This document shows, one piece after another, positions 50,644 through 62,521 of a stretch of 64,000 nucleotides of DNA. Under the pieces are notes generated by a model. It saw only the letters and a program-made list of their open reading frames with translations. It was not told the DNA's origin and searched no databases. The stretch lies in assembly GCA_030407315.1 (NCBI GenBank), contig JALQPE010000495.1, positions 1 through 64,000 of the forward strand. Reading direction: 5' to 3'. Made by a program: the position numbers and the translations under genes. The DNA is from Asparagopsis taxiformis (lineage: Eukaryota; Rhodophyta; Florideophyceae; Bonnemaisoniales; Bonnemaisoniaceae). Positions within the stretch are counted from its first letter, which is position 1. Every line of letters starts with the position of its first letter.

Positions 50644-53235
50644 TAGGGATGTTCACAGTCCCCTTTTGGTCCTCAAATTCCAAATTTTGACCGTTCTAGA
50701 CTTGCCCACCATTTGTGTGACAGGTAACGTGACTGCACACCATTCTTCCAAGCTGCACCATACTTGGAACTCAGGAATTCTCCCAACCCCTCATAACTGG
50801 ACCAAAAACCGTTTATTACACGGAGGTATCCGGACTAGAATAACTGGCAGAAGTAGCAGACTGGACCAGAACCGCGTTCTGATTTGAAATCATAAACTGT
50901 TATGAAATTATGAGGACTGGAACTACCCAGAATCATGTTCCGGACTGCGAACCGAACCATGTTTAATCGCACACTAGCTTAGAAACTTATTCCAGGACTG
51001 GAGAAGAATACACGAAATAATTGAAGAATCACTAAGCAGCGTCCTCTGCGCTGTAACAATATTTCCGGAACAGGAGAACACAGATTCACTGGCAACTGAG
51101 GATGGCTGAATAGCAAGCACATCCCTTGCAACCCTGGCAATGTTTGGGAAGCGATTTTGGTTTGCCTTCCACCACTGTAAAGGATCTGCATTGTAATCAC
51201 CAAGTGCTGTTGCCCTTAGAAACATAGATATTTCGTTACTGTCTGCACGTAACGGAGTCTGTTCATTCTCCAAAACCAAATCAAATAGAGACTTAGTCCC
51301 GGAACCTTGTTCTGTACTGTGTATTACTTCCAATTCTCCATTATCCGGCAGATCAACCCACTTATACAAAATATCACTATCTCGAAGTACATCATTCGGA
51401 ATACGAGGATCAACGACCTTTGCCAAGATGGCCATGTCAGAGCATATTATTGACTCATAAGACTTCAACTTACGGAGCATTGTACTGGCAATAGGCTTGG
51501 TGGCCTGGTCATTTGAGTCAATACGAGACTGGCACTTTTGCATGAGTAATTTGTATGCCATAGAGCTTATACTAATCGTCACATAATTTTGTCCGGACTG
51601 ATTCTCAGTAATGCTGGCAGCCGTTTTTAGGAAATCACATATGCATTTTGCTCTTTCCCACTCTTCTTCAGATATAACATGCGAGGAAAGTTCTGGAAGC
51701 CTACTGGAAACACTGTTTAGCACATTCCGAGCGTTGTAGGCGTCTTGTATCATATTAAAAGTTGACGACCACCTTGTAACAACATCAAGACCGGGGCAGT
51801 GCGTATGAACCTCTCCCATTTCATCTCTAACTCTTTCAAACAGATCTCTCCGCTTCGTAGAGCTCCGTATTGAGTTCAGAAGTGCTCTGATCGCTTGAAT
51901 CTCGCTATGAACTTGTGAAAGGCACTCCCTTACCGCAAGGTTCACAACATGAGCAATGCACCGTACATGGAAATCTCGTATAGATCTATGACTTCCGCTA
52001 GTGAAAACACGTTGGTATAGATGAGATATTCCAGCCACAATATCAGATCCGTTGTCGGAGGTGATTGCACGAACTTTGGACTTCAAATTCCACTTCTCCA
52101 TAACTTCTAGAAGTAAGTTGGAAGCTGATTCTCCTGTGTGCGGTGTTTGGAAACGCAAGAAGTCCAGAACAATTCCCTTCATGTTCCAATTATCATCAAT
52201 GTAATGTGCAGTGACGCACATATACCCCTTGAATGTCCTGGATGACCATGCATCTGTGGTCATTGAAATCATTCCGGGTGCATTTTTAATAGCAGATTGC
52301 ACCAATATTCTCGCTTGTTCAGTTTCTGAGACAATCCGACGTTGCATTGTAACCCGACTTGGTATCTTGTATTCGCTATCAAGCAGTTTAACAAACTTGA
52401 TGAACTCACTGTGTTGCACAATAGAGAAAGGGAGAGAATTCGATACAACCCAACGGCAAAGCTGCTTAGTAATCCGTTCATTGAATTCAACTCTTGGCAC
52501 AGAGCTCGATCCTGCGCTAAGAAGATTACCATCCACGCTCATTGTCGTCTGTACACTTTCTAGCATGAAACCGTGTACTTTTGCATGGCGCTTGAGAGTA
52601 CTTGTTCCACTATTGACGCTGAATATTTTGGAACAGATGATACATTTCAACTCGGTCTTGTTATCCGTCTGATTGAATTTGAAGTACTCCCAAACAGCGC
52701 TTTTTCGACGTTTGGTTGAGAGGCGAGGTGCGACTTCAGTTGGTATTGAACTGAGTGGCGTGTTTGCTGTTTCATCGAGTTGGTTCGCAGAGTCGTCCGT
52801 GACCATATTGGTTTTGATCAAGAATGGGTTCTAGCCTGGACAGGTTTCGATCAACGCGTAGTTTGAGAAGGTGTTTTTGTTGTTATTGGGTTCAAACCAG
52901 CGACGGACAGGAGGGGAATGCTGAATGACGCCACGGTTCAAATCTGCAAACCCGGATTCAAAAGTTTCGAATTCGGAACAAGATTCTGAATGGCAGGATC
53001 CTGTTTCGGACCGAATGAAGACCACTGCGATGAACGTGTTTGTGTGACCGGACCACGGACCGTAAGGTGTCTTTACTTTGAGACTGGAAATCTGAAATCC
53101 TTGGTAAGGGCTGGACTGAATATTACGAGCAATAGGTCAGGACTTTTCTTCGCATAGGAGTGACGGTTACGGGGACCAGTCATTTACTTCCAAACTGGTC
53201 CGAACCACGGTTAACCAGGACCGTGAACACCCCTA
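50644..53235 (-). mobile_element. Complete hAT transposon with 8-bp target duplication
   Basis: 2592 bp. The terminal inverted repeats are TAGGGATGTTCACAGTCC (50644-50661) and, in reverse complement, TAGGGGTGTTCACGGTCC (53218-53235): 16 of 18 bases match. The perfect 8-bp target duplication TTTGAGGT lies at 50636-50643 and 53236-53243. Termini starting TAGGGATG resemble those of Ac/Ds. The single gene inside is intact, so the element may be autonomous. It sits inside a copia LTR. Confidence 0.93.
50974..52806 (-). CDS. hAT transposase with BED zinc finger
   Basis: A 610-residue intact frame; the ATG is at 52804-52806. An N-terminal BED finger (C55-x2-C58, H74, H78) binds DNA. The RNase-H-like catalytic core has D185 in SMTTDAW, D251 in TSDNGSD, and E573 in SVASESVFS. 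RCIAHVVNLAV is the usual C/H motif of the hAT insertion domain, and TRWSSTFNMI is also typical. The C-terminal dimerisation region (~535-607) contains DPLQWWKANQNRFPNIARVARDV in part and LLSDSSI. Length and motif order match active hAT transposases. It excises and reinserts the element with 8-bp target duplications. There is no frameshift or stop. Confidence 0.95.
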   Translation of the reverse strand: MVTDDSANQLDETANTPLSSIPTEVAPRLSTKRRKSAVWEYFKFNQTDNKTELKCIICSKIFSVNSGTSTLKRHAKVHGFMLESVQTTMSVDGNLLSAGSSSVPRVEFNERITKQLCRWVVSNSLPFSIVQHSEFIKFVKLLDSEYKIPSRVTMQRRIVSETEQARILVQSAIKNAPGMISMTTDAWSSRTFKGYMCVTAHYIDDNWNMKGIVLDFLRFQTPHTGESASNLLLEVMEKWNLKSKVRAITSDNGSDIVAGISHLYQRVFTSGSHRSIRDFHVRCIAHVVNLAVRECLSQVHSEIQAIRALLNSIRSSTKRRDLFERVRDEMGEVHTHCPGLDVVTRWSSTFNMIQDAYNARNVLNSVSSRLPELSSHVISEEEWERAKCICDFLKTAASITENQSGQNYVTISISSMAYKLLMQKCQSRIDSNDQATKPIASTMLRKLKSYESIICSDMAILAKVVDPRIPNDVLRDSDILYKWVDLPDNGELEVIHSTEQGSGTKSLFDLVLENEQTPLRADSNEISMFLRATALGDYNADPLQWWKANQNRFPNIARVARDVLAIQPSSVASESVFSCSGNIVTAQRTLLSDSSIISCILLQSWNKFLS

Positions 53236-53276
53236 TTTGAGGTTCGCTCGTTGGCGATGTTTAAATACGACTTGTT

Positions 53277-55089
53277 CTAGTTACTGTAAGAGTATGCTGT
53301 AATGTTGTGCTCATCGGACGGTCGGTGCGTACGTGTTAGTGTTGTCATCTGGTCTGGCGCCTTTGTAGGTTGTTTAGCGTCCTGACAAGCTGTCTGCGAT
53401 TGAAGAGTGAGCGATGTGTCACTTGGCGACTTGTTGGTTTTAGCGTCCTGACGCTCCCCCTGTCGCCGAGGGACAGGGAGCGATATGGTGTCTGTTGGGT
53501 TAGTGATATGCAGTTGTGTTGTTAGTTGTTTGAAGGGTGTAGGTCGTAGGGGTTTTGTGAATACATCTGCTAGGTTGCGATCGGATGGGAGGTATTTCAG
53601 ATTGATTCGTCCTGATTGAATATTGTCCATCAGGTGGTGGTAGCGTATGTCTATGAATTTGCGCCGCTTAGTAGGGGCGGTATTCGTTGCGACTCTGAGC
53701 GCTGATTGGGAGTCTGTGTACATTTGGATGGCTTGGGTGGGGTTGATGATTTGTAGCTCTTTGAGCATGTCGCCTATCCAATTAGTTTGGCGTGTGGCGT
53801 CTGAGGCTGCTATAGTTTCAGCCTCGCAGGTGCTGAGGGCGACTATGGATTGTCGCTGCGATGACCAAGATATTGGGGAATTGTTTAGAGTGAGTACAGA
53901 TCCGGAGATTGATTTTCGGGTTGTGGTGTCGTTTGCGAAATCGGCGTCGCAATATGATGTGAGGGGTTCAGTAGAGGGGCTGTTGCTGAAGGAGATACCG
54001 TGTGTTGGTGTGTGTTTAAGGTATCGAATGAGGCGTTTTAAAAGTTTCTAGTGCCTGGTTGTGGGTTTGTGATTAGCGCGGGCCAAGGAATTGGTGAAGA
54101 ATTGGATGTCGGGACGGGTGGAGTCTGTTAGATAGCGCAATTCTCCAAGTGCCTCGCGGTAAGGGGTGGTGATTGTAGGATCGATGGCGTCGGTGTCAGA
54201 TGGAGGGGAGAGGTCTATGCCATCGGAATATAAGCTAGATATTGGTTTCGCATCCTGCATTTTGGTTTTGTCAATGAGGGAGGTGATGATATGCGGTTGT
54301 GAGATGTGAGTGACGTTAGGGGTGTATGAGATCTTCCAGTTTAGGTATTTGGTGGGTCTCCCAAGGCGCTTGACGGAGTACTTGAATTTGAGCAGGTTGT
54401 AAAGTTTTGTGAGTAAATGTTGGTTGGTGGTGCAGACTAGGAAGTCATCGATTGTGACTGCGATGATTGTTTGGTTGTTTCCATCGGTTTGCATAAAGAG
54501 GCAAGGATCTGACTTGAGTTGCTTAAAGCCATGATTGGTGAGGAATTGGCTTGCTCCAGTGCAGAAGATGCGGCCCGCTTGTTTGGTGCCGTATAAGTTC
54601 CCTTGAAGTTCGCCATATTTGTAGGGGTGTTTGAATGTTCCGTCGAAGAGAGGGTGTTGTTTGACGTATACGGGGTGAGTGTGCTGGAATGGTTCGTGTA
54701 GGAAGGCAGATGAGATGTCAAAATGTTCGGTGTGGAGGTTGTTGGCGGCGGCATGGTTGAGGATGAGTCGAATTGTTGTTTTGTCTGCAGTAAATGTGGC
54801 TATTTCATTAGGGTCATAGTGTATGGTCGGCTGCATGAGGTCCCCACGGATTGCAAATCTGGCTTTTCGTTCTGCGATGTCGCCATTAGGGTTTCGTTTG
54901 TACCTATAGGTCATTGGTAGTGGGAGAGGTCGAGAGTTGGGTGGGACCTCTTTGTTGCGGAGCCATTTGATTGCTCTCATTTTGTCGATTTTGGAGAGTT
55001 CATCGTTATGTGCAGTTTTCCAGTAGGCTGCGTCTGGGTATTTGGTGGCTGTGCGGTGATTGTATGGGGCCGGTGTGAACTCGGTGATG
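53277..55089 (-). pseudogene. Ty1/copia pol: reverse transcriptase and RNase H with one stop
   Basis: On the minus strand one frame runs from 55089 to 53277. Reverse transcriptase: KYPDAAYWKTAHNDEL, KARFAIRGDLMQ, FDISSAFLHEPFQH, GNLYGTKQAG and the active site VTIDDFLVCT. RNase H: YCDADFAND, then STCEAETIAASDA, YTDSQSAL and PSDRNLADVFTKPL. The only break I see is a TAG at 54048-54050, at a position where copia elements usually have Trp, followed in the same frame by KLLKRLIRYLK. Otherwise the frame is intact. The element lost continuity when the 1.38-kb element inserted at 55090. Confidence 0.9.
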
Positions 55090-56469
55090 TGTAGTGCAAT
55101 GGCTTGGTCGATTTGACAACGGGCAGCCTTGGCTGTAAGCCGAATCAGCGAGCCACCGCGAGGTGTTCGAGCCCTCCTGTCTCGGTAGTCAGGCTCGAGT
55201 TGAGTGTGGTAGAGCAAAGGCGAATCGCCTGCCTTAGTGTGGGTTGTAAGGCCACACAGACGATCCGTCTAGAATCCTGTGGTCACATGGTGAGTCATGG
55301 TGGTGCACCGAAAGGATGGTGGTTCACCAACCCTAATAGGGAAGAAGGGAGGACACCAGGCACAAAAGGGATGAGTGCCCTGTATAAGAAGCAAAAAGGG
55401 AAGAAGGGGGAGCCCTATAGGATAGGGCGGCCGCTGGTACAGCGATGCATACAGCGATACGCTGGTACAGCGGGAGAGGAGCAGTTTCTCAAGAGCCGGG
55501 CACCAGGCACCCGAAGATACCTGATCGAAGGGCACGCGCACCACTGGTGACGCGTGGTATCAGGGAAAGGGAAGCTGATCCAGCAGAATAACCAGTCAAA
55601 GACTGAATCAGAGAGTGACCAGGGTCGGCGCGGTCCGCGCTATAGCCAAAGACGAAGCAGGCTTTTATGAGACTGCAAAACGATAGTTGGGAGCACATCA
55701 ATAACCAAGTCCGATTGGTCGGCGGGGGGGGGTTGCTGAACCAGCACGACGGCCAGGACAGAAAGCTGATACAGCGGGGAATGGGTTCCAGAAGCAGGCC
55801 AGACACTATAGCCAAAGTCGAAGCAGGCTGTAATGACACTGCGAAACGCAAGTTGGGAGTGGCTCGCAATCATACCTCCGGGTGGGCACCAGGCGGCCGA
55901 AGACACCTGATTGAGGGGCACGCGCACCACCGGTGACGCGTGGTAGGGGCAATGCTGATACAGCGTCCCGACATTGAGAAGCTGAATCAGCGAAAAGGGA
56001 CACCGGAAGAGTGCCAAGCACCATAGCCAAGGGAGAAGCACACTGAATCAGTAGGCAAAACGCACCTTGGGGGTAGATTGGACACCGAGCTTCCGGCTGG
56101 CTTTTACAATCAAAGGACATGGCGGTTCGCCTCTAGTTAAATAATAAATTACATGTGGCTTGTAACCCTAAATGTCCTTGTGGTTGGTGTCCAATAGGTA
56201 GGCTAAATACTGATACAGTGGGGTGGTCGAAAAACCCTAAGTGACGGGTGCGCCGGCGGCGCTGGCACACTGTAAATACAGTGTAAACTGTTAGGTGTAG
56301 TGTACAATTCAGTGTATCACTGGTGTTACGTGCCACTTGTTCAGTGATTGCACTGCTGTTAGAATAGATAGTCCAAAATAGTTGAGAATTAAAAGAATTG
56401 GGTAAAGTGCCCAAAATTGGAGGTGAAACACCTAGCTGTAAGCGCTTCGCCAAGTGGCATTGCACTACA
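55090..56469 (+). mobile_element. 1.38-kb TG...CA element, copy 2
   Basis: Near-identical to 32909-34290. It begins TGTAGTGCAATGGC and ends GGCATTGCACTACA, flanked by the 6-bp duplication GTGATG (55084-55089 and 56470-56475). It lies inside copia pol, between the end of integrase and the start of reverse transcriptase. The flanking copia frames face each other across it, which proves insertion. Its own frames are not conserved coding sequence. Confidence 0.85.
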
Positions 56470-57090
56470 GTGATGTACGACGGGATGGGTGGCTTGGGTT
56501 TTGGTTTGGATTTGACGTGGAAGAGCATTGCTGTACTTGCTGTGGGGTCAGTTGAGGTGTGATATGGGTGGAAATCAATGGCGGGTATTTTCTGGACTTG
56601 ATTCGTTTGCGTATCTTGGACGCATATGGTGTCTTGGTCAATTCCATGTAGATATCGGGTGAGTGACCCTTTTGGGTTGAGTTTGTTTGTTGGGCTGAGG
56701 TTGGAGACGTCTAGTTGACCAAATGGCGAGAAGCCGTTGTATTCGAGGGGTGGTTTTGGTACCATTCTGTGTAAGGTATCTTTTGCGTGATGATGCGGGA
56801 TGAGGTGTGCTGTTTGAATCCGCATTGTGAGGCATCTTGCAGTGGGCCATGTAGTCCACTGCTGTGGGCAAGAGACGCCACGGACGATGCCCATGAGCGT
56901 TTGTTTATACGCTCTGCTATACTGTTCTGTTGCGGAGTATCGGGGGCAGACGTGATGTGAGTGATTCCACAGGGCTTGAAAGTTGTGAGCGAGTGTTTCG
57001 GATAGATACTCTCTGGCGTGTTCGGTGCGAAAGAATCTGGGGGTTTTCCCTTGTATGGTATGTATTTGCTCCATGTGGTTTGTAGTATAC
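56470..57090 (-). pseudogene. Ty1/copia integrase fragment, frameshifted
   Basis: Minus-strand copia integrase. One frame has GKTPRFFRTEHAREYLSETL; the characteristic SAPDTPQQNSIAER is in a second frame (56711-57097); the first frame resumes downstream (QTLMGIVRG). So two near-compensating frameshifts lie around 56960 and 56890. Similarity stops at about 57090, where the gypsy element begins; gag and protease are missing from the window. Confidence 0.82.
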
Positions 57091-57644
57091 GTGGCAATTC
57101 CGAAATTGCAAATATTTACGTATTCCGCGGAATTCGAATTTCGGCGGACACGACCGGCGACAGCAATGCACGAACAATTGCTGGCGCATGCGCGCGCGCG
57201 CCGGCACACGTGTGCAACGACGTACTGGCAACGGCCAACGGACCAACGGGTCCCTACGTGCGACCCACAAGGTCCTTTCCCATTCGGGGACGTTACGAGC
57301 AGTGTTTACACTGTAAAGCGATGCCATCGTGGCCATATAGGTATTGGCATCGTGCCGGGAGGGAAAGGGGACAATACATCGAACGAGCAACGGCTCTAGT
57401 CTACGACTGACTTCTACGTTTTACGTTTACGTTTTGCCTAGCGAGGCTTCGTCTCCGTCGAGCTGCGTACTCCCTACCCATCGCCGCACGTAAGGCTGAT
57501 TGCGTGTAGTGCCTCCGGGCTTGGTTGAGAGCGCCTCCGGTGACGTGCCACCTCGTTTATTGAACGTAATCCTCGCGTGGATTGTTGCGTCGTGACGCTC
57601 GTGTCTACTCGCTAACCTATCTCTACCGTTCTACCTACCATACA
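57081..57644 (+). mobile_element. Candidate gypsy 5' LTR
   Basis: Copia similarity ends at about 57085, where TGTAGTATACGTGGC begins; a CA end (CTACCATACA) lies at 57644. No second LTR is in the window and I see no clear primer-binding site after it, so both ends are tentative. Confidence 0.3.
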
Positions 57645-58020
57645 GTCAAAACACCAGCGGGTGGACTGTTCGTTTCGTTTCGTAAGGACAGCGTGTCCAA
57701 GCTCGTACCAGCTACTTCGTCACCGAACTATCGCCCACACTGGTCTCTCGACCTAGAAGTTGCTACGAGCATAACGACAACCAACGAGGTTGAGCTCTTT
57801 TACGTTAACGAAAAGCTACGTGCTACAGACGACGGTCTATGAATTACGCTGTGTCGAATCCAGCGCGTCGCCCAGGCAACCGTTGCCAACGTCAGCGGAC
57901 GCCAAGCCGACGTGGCCTTGTCAGCAGAAGCGATCTTCGCGACTGATCGATCTATCCCGCCGGATATCGAGGCGATCGGCCAGCTACCACGTACGGTAAG
58001 GCCCGTTTGAGTCCGTGAGC

Positions 58021-59900
58021 ATGGACCCCGCAACGCGCGGTCAGCTCAACGAAGGGAACGTGACTCCCACGGCACTACGTGTAGTGTACGAAGACCTTCG
58101 AGGTCACATCGAAAGGGCGAGCGACGCGGCCGTCGACGAAGCCGTAAGGCAGAGACTCGGAGTCTCGGAGCGCGAAGCTCTGCGTTACGTGAACGCTCAA
58201 CGACCCTCGAACGGGAAAAGGAAGATTTACGCAACCGCCTCCGCCGTGGAGGGAAGACTCGACTCGTTTGTCGTAGTATTTAACGAAATCGTCGCCGGAC
58301 GTTCCGCTCCGCCGAGCGGAAGCGATCCGAATTACGAAGAAGGCTCGCGCGCCTATAACTCGCAATCCTCCCCGGCCGTTCCGGGAGGATACCCACCAAC
58401 ACCCGGTCCGACGACCCCGACAAACGTACGGAAGGGGGCGACAGTGCAACGAGCCATCGCCAACCCGACGAGACGCCACGAAGGCAATTGCGTTTTAACG
58501 ATACGCCAGACCACGCGCGGTCGGCGGACGCAGCACGAGCTGCGCAATTCGATACGAGAGCTCCCCCGCCACGTGAGACTACATTCCGTGGCTGGGTACG
58601 TTCGGCACGACGGACACGCGAGTCCACGAAAACGAACGTGCCGACGCGATACGCTACAGGGAACGCCCTCGGACCCGTTTGCCACGCGTTGGCAGAGCAC
58701 ACGACAATGCTCGACGCATTTGCGAACGTGGTGTCGTACCGCATGTACCGACTTAACGATGTACGTGAACATCTCTGCGTGAACGAGAATCAAAGCGTAC
58801 ATAAGCTCAAACGTGAGCTGGAGGGACTTTTCCTACGTTTAAGCCGTTCTCCGGCCGGAATCCGATTACGTTACTCGGATTCCTCGCCCAAATACGTGAT
58901 GGGTTCAACACACTCGGAGTGTTGCGAGGGGTGGCAGTACGTGCGCTGCACTTCTTCCTCGAAGGGGACGCCGACGGTTCTACGATTCCAGTGTACGACT
59001 GGCGTGATCACGATGATCCGACGAAGAGGTTCTCGTGGCCTCACGTCAATCAACGCGTTGATTAACGATACCTGCAGACGACGTGCTGCAGGAGGCCTAC
59101 GAAAAGGTCACGATGATCACGCAGAGTCCTAACGAGGACGAGAATCAGTACGCTGATAGACTCGACACCGCCACGCGGGCGTGCAACTACGTGTTTTACG
59201 GATCGACTCCTCGTTCACCACTACGTACGTGGTTTGCTGCCCTCGACTCGGGCAGCCGTGACGGAACGACTCCGGTCACTTCCCGAACGAGAAGAGGAAC
59301 GACCTCACCGTTGTGAGACGATTGGCGACGGCCGAAGGAACGACCTTCCGTGCACGTACGGCAGCTGTCGCGTCAGCCGCGACCGAAAGTGCGGTTTCCG
59401 ATGAATCCTACGTTGGCTATTTCCGACCACGAGTCGAGAAAGTTCGCGGACTACGATGAGTCCGCGTACTTACGTAATGAACGGGCTAGCGAGCCCAGTT
59501 ACCAATGATGGTAACCCGAACATCCCCGAGGGACGATGACGACGTATCGCTCGCTGCGGCTCACGTTGCCGAGAATCTAGAAGGCGATACTCTTTACGAA
59601 CGGGCCGCCGCCCAACGATACAAAACGGCAACGAAAAGCCGGACGAGCTCGAAGCTCGATTGAACCGTCCATGCGAAACGTTCGCAAGCTCACGAGCGAG
59701 CAGACGCAATTGGCGCACTCCGTAATCCCGAATGATTACTGGACGCTGTCGTGTTGGTCATGCCGCGAAGATGGCCACTCGACGTTGTACGTGTCCACGT
59801 CTGACGCCAGATCAACGGATCTTTTTCGCGTACAAGTACTACCCTCTTCCACGTGAAGAGCAACCCACGTCAGGCTGAGTACTTCCGCCAACGAATGGCC
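58021..59900 (+). pseudogene. Ty3/gypsy gag, multiply frameshifted
   Basis: The ATG at 58021 (GTGAGCATGGACCCC context) starts a frame of ~150 codons (MDPATRGQLNEGN onward). The reading then moves through several frames (58488-58890, 59083-59316), with gag-like blocks such as AYEKVTMITQSPNEDENQYA. Near 59755 is a zinc-knuckle relic CWSCREDGHSTLYV, which lacks the last Cys. At least three frameshifts; non-functional. Confidence 0.6.
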
Positions 59901-60621
59901 AAACGTAACCAGGAACGACCTGATGAGCGAGGGAACGTGACCCCGCGGAGGTACGGCACGCCGCCTACGATACTCCGAAACCCCAATCGTGACGGGGGGG
60001 GCCCTCGACGAGTGCGCCCGCGGTGACTTTCGTAATGACCGACGTGACCCCCTCCCGTGGGCGAACGAACGAAATGGCCAGCGTAATGGCCGCAGCGGAG
60101 TCTACGTGAACGACCTCCGCTGACGAAACACCCCTCGAGGTGGAAAAGAGTCACGATGACGAACGAGCTTCGTGGGCTCACGACGACGACGTGTCGAACG
60201 GCCTCGCGCCGGAAAAACGACCAGGCGATGTAGGTCACGAGCCACCACATCGCCTGAACCCTTACGTGAAAGGGGGACGACCGAAATCGATGATTGGTCC
60301 TCCGAGGCTCACCGACGACGAGAGTTACGAAAAGCTCACGGCCGCGAAGGCCAACTCGAGTCACCGACACCGACGTGGGGGAAGAACGAAGTCCGACGGG
60401 ACAAACGAACCTCACACGAAGAGGAAGTCTCGCAGACGAGCGAGACGCGCTACCCGGAAGCACGACGCTTCCGAGCGCGAGAAAGCCAAGCACGCGGCTT
60501 ATACGAAAGCGTGTCGACGCAAAAGAAGCCATACGGGCTCATACGGTGAAGCGACGAACCGCTACGAAGACGTAGACCGCGCGCCGGTCAGGACCGAACC
60601 GTTGGTCCTCGACGGGCACAC
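59901..60621 (+). pseudogene. gypsy gag-pol linker, charged
   Basis: Frames here (e.g. 60140-60670) are Lys/Arg/Glu-rich without domains (KRKSRRRARRATRKHDA). Plausibly the disordered linker between gag and protease of the same element. Confidence 0.4.
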
Positions 60622-61137
60622 GTGCCTACTTGCTTCGAAGCATTATATCGTGTCCGGAACGATAGGCTAGACCTCAACGTGATGAGGGCGATTACCATCG
60701 CGATGGATACGTGCAGCGGCTATAACTTGATACGAACAAGTTTACTGCCCTACGACTGGGTCGACCGCTGTCTACGTGACGAAGAGCTACCGAAGCTCGG
60801 AGGACGCAACGGGCGACGTTTTGCCTATCGAAGGCGCCATCCTGCTTCGCGTCAGGTTGGGGAACTCGCTGTTCCGGTAAAATTCTTCGTAGCCAACACG
60901 CTGGCTGTCCCCGTTATAATGGGCACGTCGTTCATGTCGAAGCATGTCGATGCTATACGCTGTCGAGCGCAGACAATCGACCTCCATCGGGGGGATACAT
61001 ACCCATTATCGTGGAGGGCGATACGAAGACTCCGTCGAGGAGGGGGAAGAGACCGAATCCAAACGTGGAGCCCCCGAAACGCCGCGAGCGTAACGCGGCC
61101 GCGAACCGGCCGAGCCGAACGTTCTCGGTTCGCCTGA
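60622..61137 (+). pseudogene. gypsy retropepsin-like protease
   Basis: Frame with ITIAMDTCSGYNLIR. The catalytic Asp is encoded at 60706-60708, but the usual DTG is DTC. The second half shows LAVPVIMGTSFMSKHVDAI, matching the flap and ILG-like region of gypsy proteases. The frame closes at 61137, before reverse transcriptase. Confidence 0.65.
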
Positions 61138-61299
61138 CGAAGTACTACGCGTGTACCGGAGATGTCGCAACGGACCGTCAACGTGACGACGGACGCGACC
61201 GGACTCGTGTTCCTCGAACCGAAAGCGTCGGTGCAATCCGGCATGGGCTGCGCATAGCCAACGGAGTGGTCGACGTAGGACCGAGAGAGACGTTCTCTA

Positions 61300-62370
61300 T
61301 TATCGTGTCGAACTTCACGAAGAAGGACCGCGATTGCCGAAAGGCGCGACGATTGCGTACGCGGTACGCTCCCCCGTTGGGAATCGTCCACTCAAGCGTG
61401 AGGACGGCGAAGCCCTCGCGAAGGTTTTGAACCTACCGCTAGTCGACGCGACGACGCGGATAATACGAACGGGTTGGGCGACGAAACGCAGACCCGTTGG
61501 TCAACGAAAAGGGAACGACCCGCGCAAGAATTGGCAGTCGACAATCGATTTGTCGCACCTCGACGACGAGAGTTTACGAAAGCGCATCAACGAGATGCTA
61601 GCACACATTCGTCAATGTGGACGAGCGGACGCCTCGGCGAAATCAATGCTACGGAGCATCGAATCGAACTCGAACCGGGCACGCGGCCCATACGTTCAAT
61701 GCCCTATCGTCAGGGTCCGGCTCTACGTACGAAGCCGAGGAGCAGATCACGAGATGCTCAACGAAGGGGCTATCGAACCCGCGTCCAGCGAATGGGCGTC
61801 ACCAATCGTGTTGGTGCCGAAGAAGGACGGATCCTTACGTTTCTGGTGTCGACTACAGGCGTTTGAACGCGAAAACGATCGCTGATTCGTACCGCGCTTC
61901 CTCGTATGGAAGACTGCCTTGATTCGTTTGGGCGACCGCCGCATCTTCACGACACTCGATTGTAACGCCGGTTACTGGCAAGTGCCCGTCTCCGCCGAGG
62001 ACCGTGATAAGACAACGTTTACGTCTTTCATGGGAACGTATCGCTACGTGCGAATGCCATTCGGGCTACGAAATGCCCCCCTACGTTTCAGCGGACGTTG
62101 GACATCATCCTCTCCGGATACGTTGGCAATCGTGCCTGTTACTTAGACGACGAATCGTCTTTTCGAAAGACCTCGAGTCTCACCTGGGTCACGTTGACCA
62201 GGTGCTTTCCCTGCTACGCGCAGCAGGAGTAACGTTAAAGCTCACGAAGTGCTCGTTCTTTCAACCACGAGTTGACTACCTGGGGCACGTGTTACCCCCG
62301 GGAAAGCTGCACGTCGCTGCCCGGAACAAGGAAGCCTTTCGTACGGCTACGTTCCCCGAGGGATAAGACG
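61300..62370 (+). pseudogene. gypsy reverse transcriptase, frameshifted
   Basis: Motifs are spread over several frames: EWASPIVLVPKKDGSLRFW (61334-61885 frame); TTLDCNAGYWQVPV and TYRYVRMPFGLRNAP (61919-62146 frame); the active-site YLDD encoded at 62140-62151 in another frame; then KLTKCSFFQPRVDYLGH (62004-62366 frame). Order and spacing are normal for Ty3/gypsy, but frameshifts at about 61860 and 62090 inactivate it. Confidence 0.8.
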
Positions 62371-62521
62371 CATGTCCATCGTTTTTGGGCGCGGCCAACG
62401 TTTACCGCCGCTTCGTAAAGGCGTACGCCGAGATCGCTCGGCCACTCAACACGATGTTGAAGAAGGACGCTTCCCCCGATTGGACGAATCCAACTGACGC
62501 GCAGACGAATGCATTCGAACG

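Larger units (their letters stand above)
50604..53453 (-). mobile_element. copia LTR (about 250 bp) split by a hAT insertion
   Basis: On plus, TGTTATGTTGTGATATC at 50604 starts directly at the palindrome arm end. After removing the 2592-bp hAT element and one 8-bp duplication, the LTR is ~250 bp and ends at 53453 (GCGTCCTGACG), next to the polypurine tract of the minus-strand copia (CTCCCCC on plus, 53454-53460). The last base is G where CA/TG symmetry expects A. This is the 3' LTR of the element whose pol lies at 53277-55089. Confidence 0.65.
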
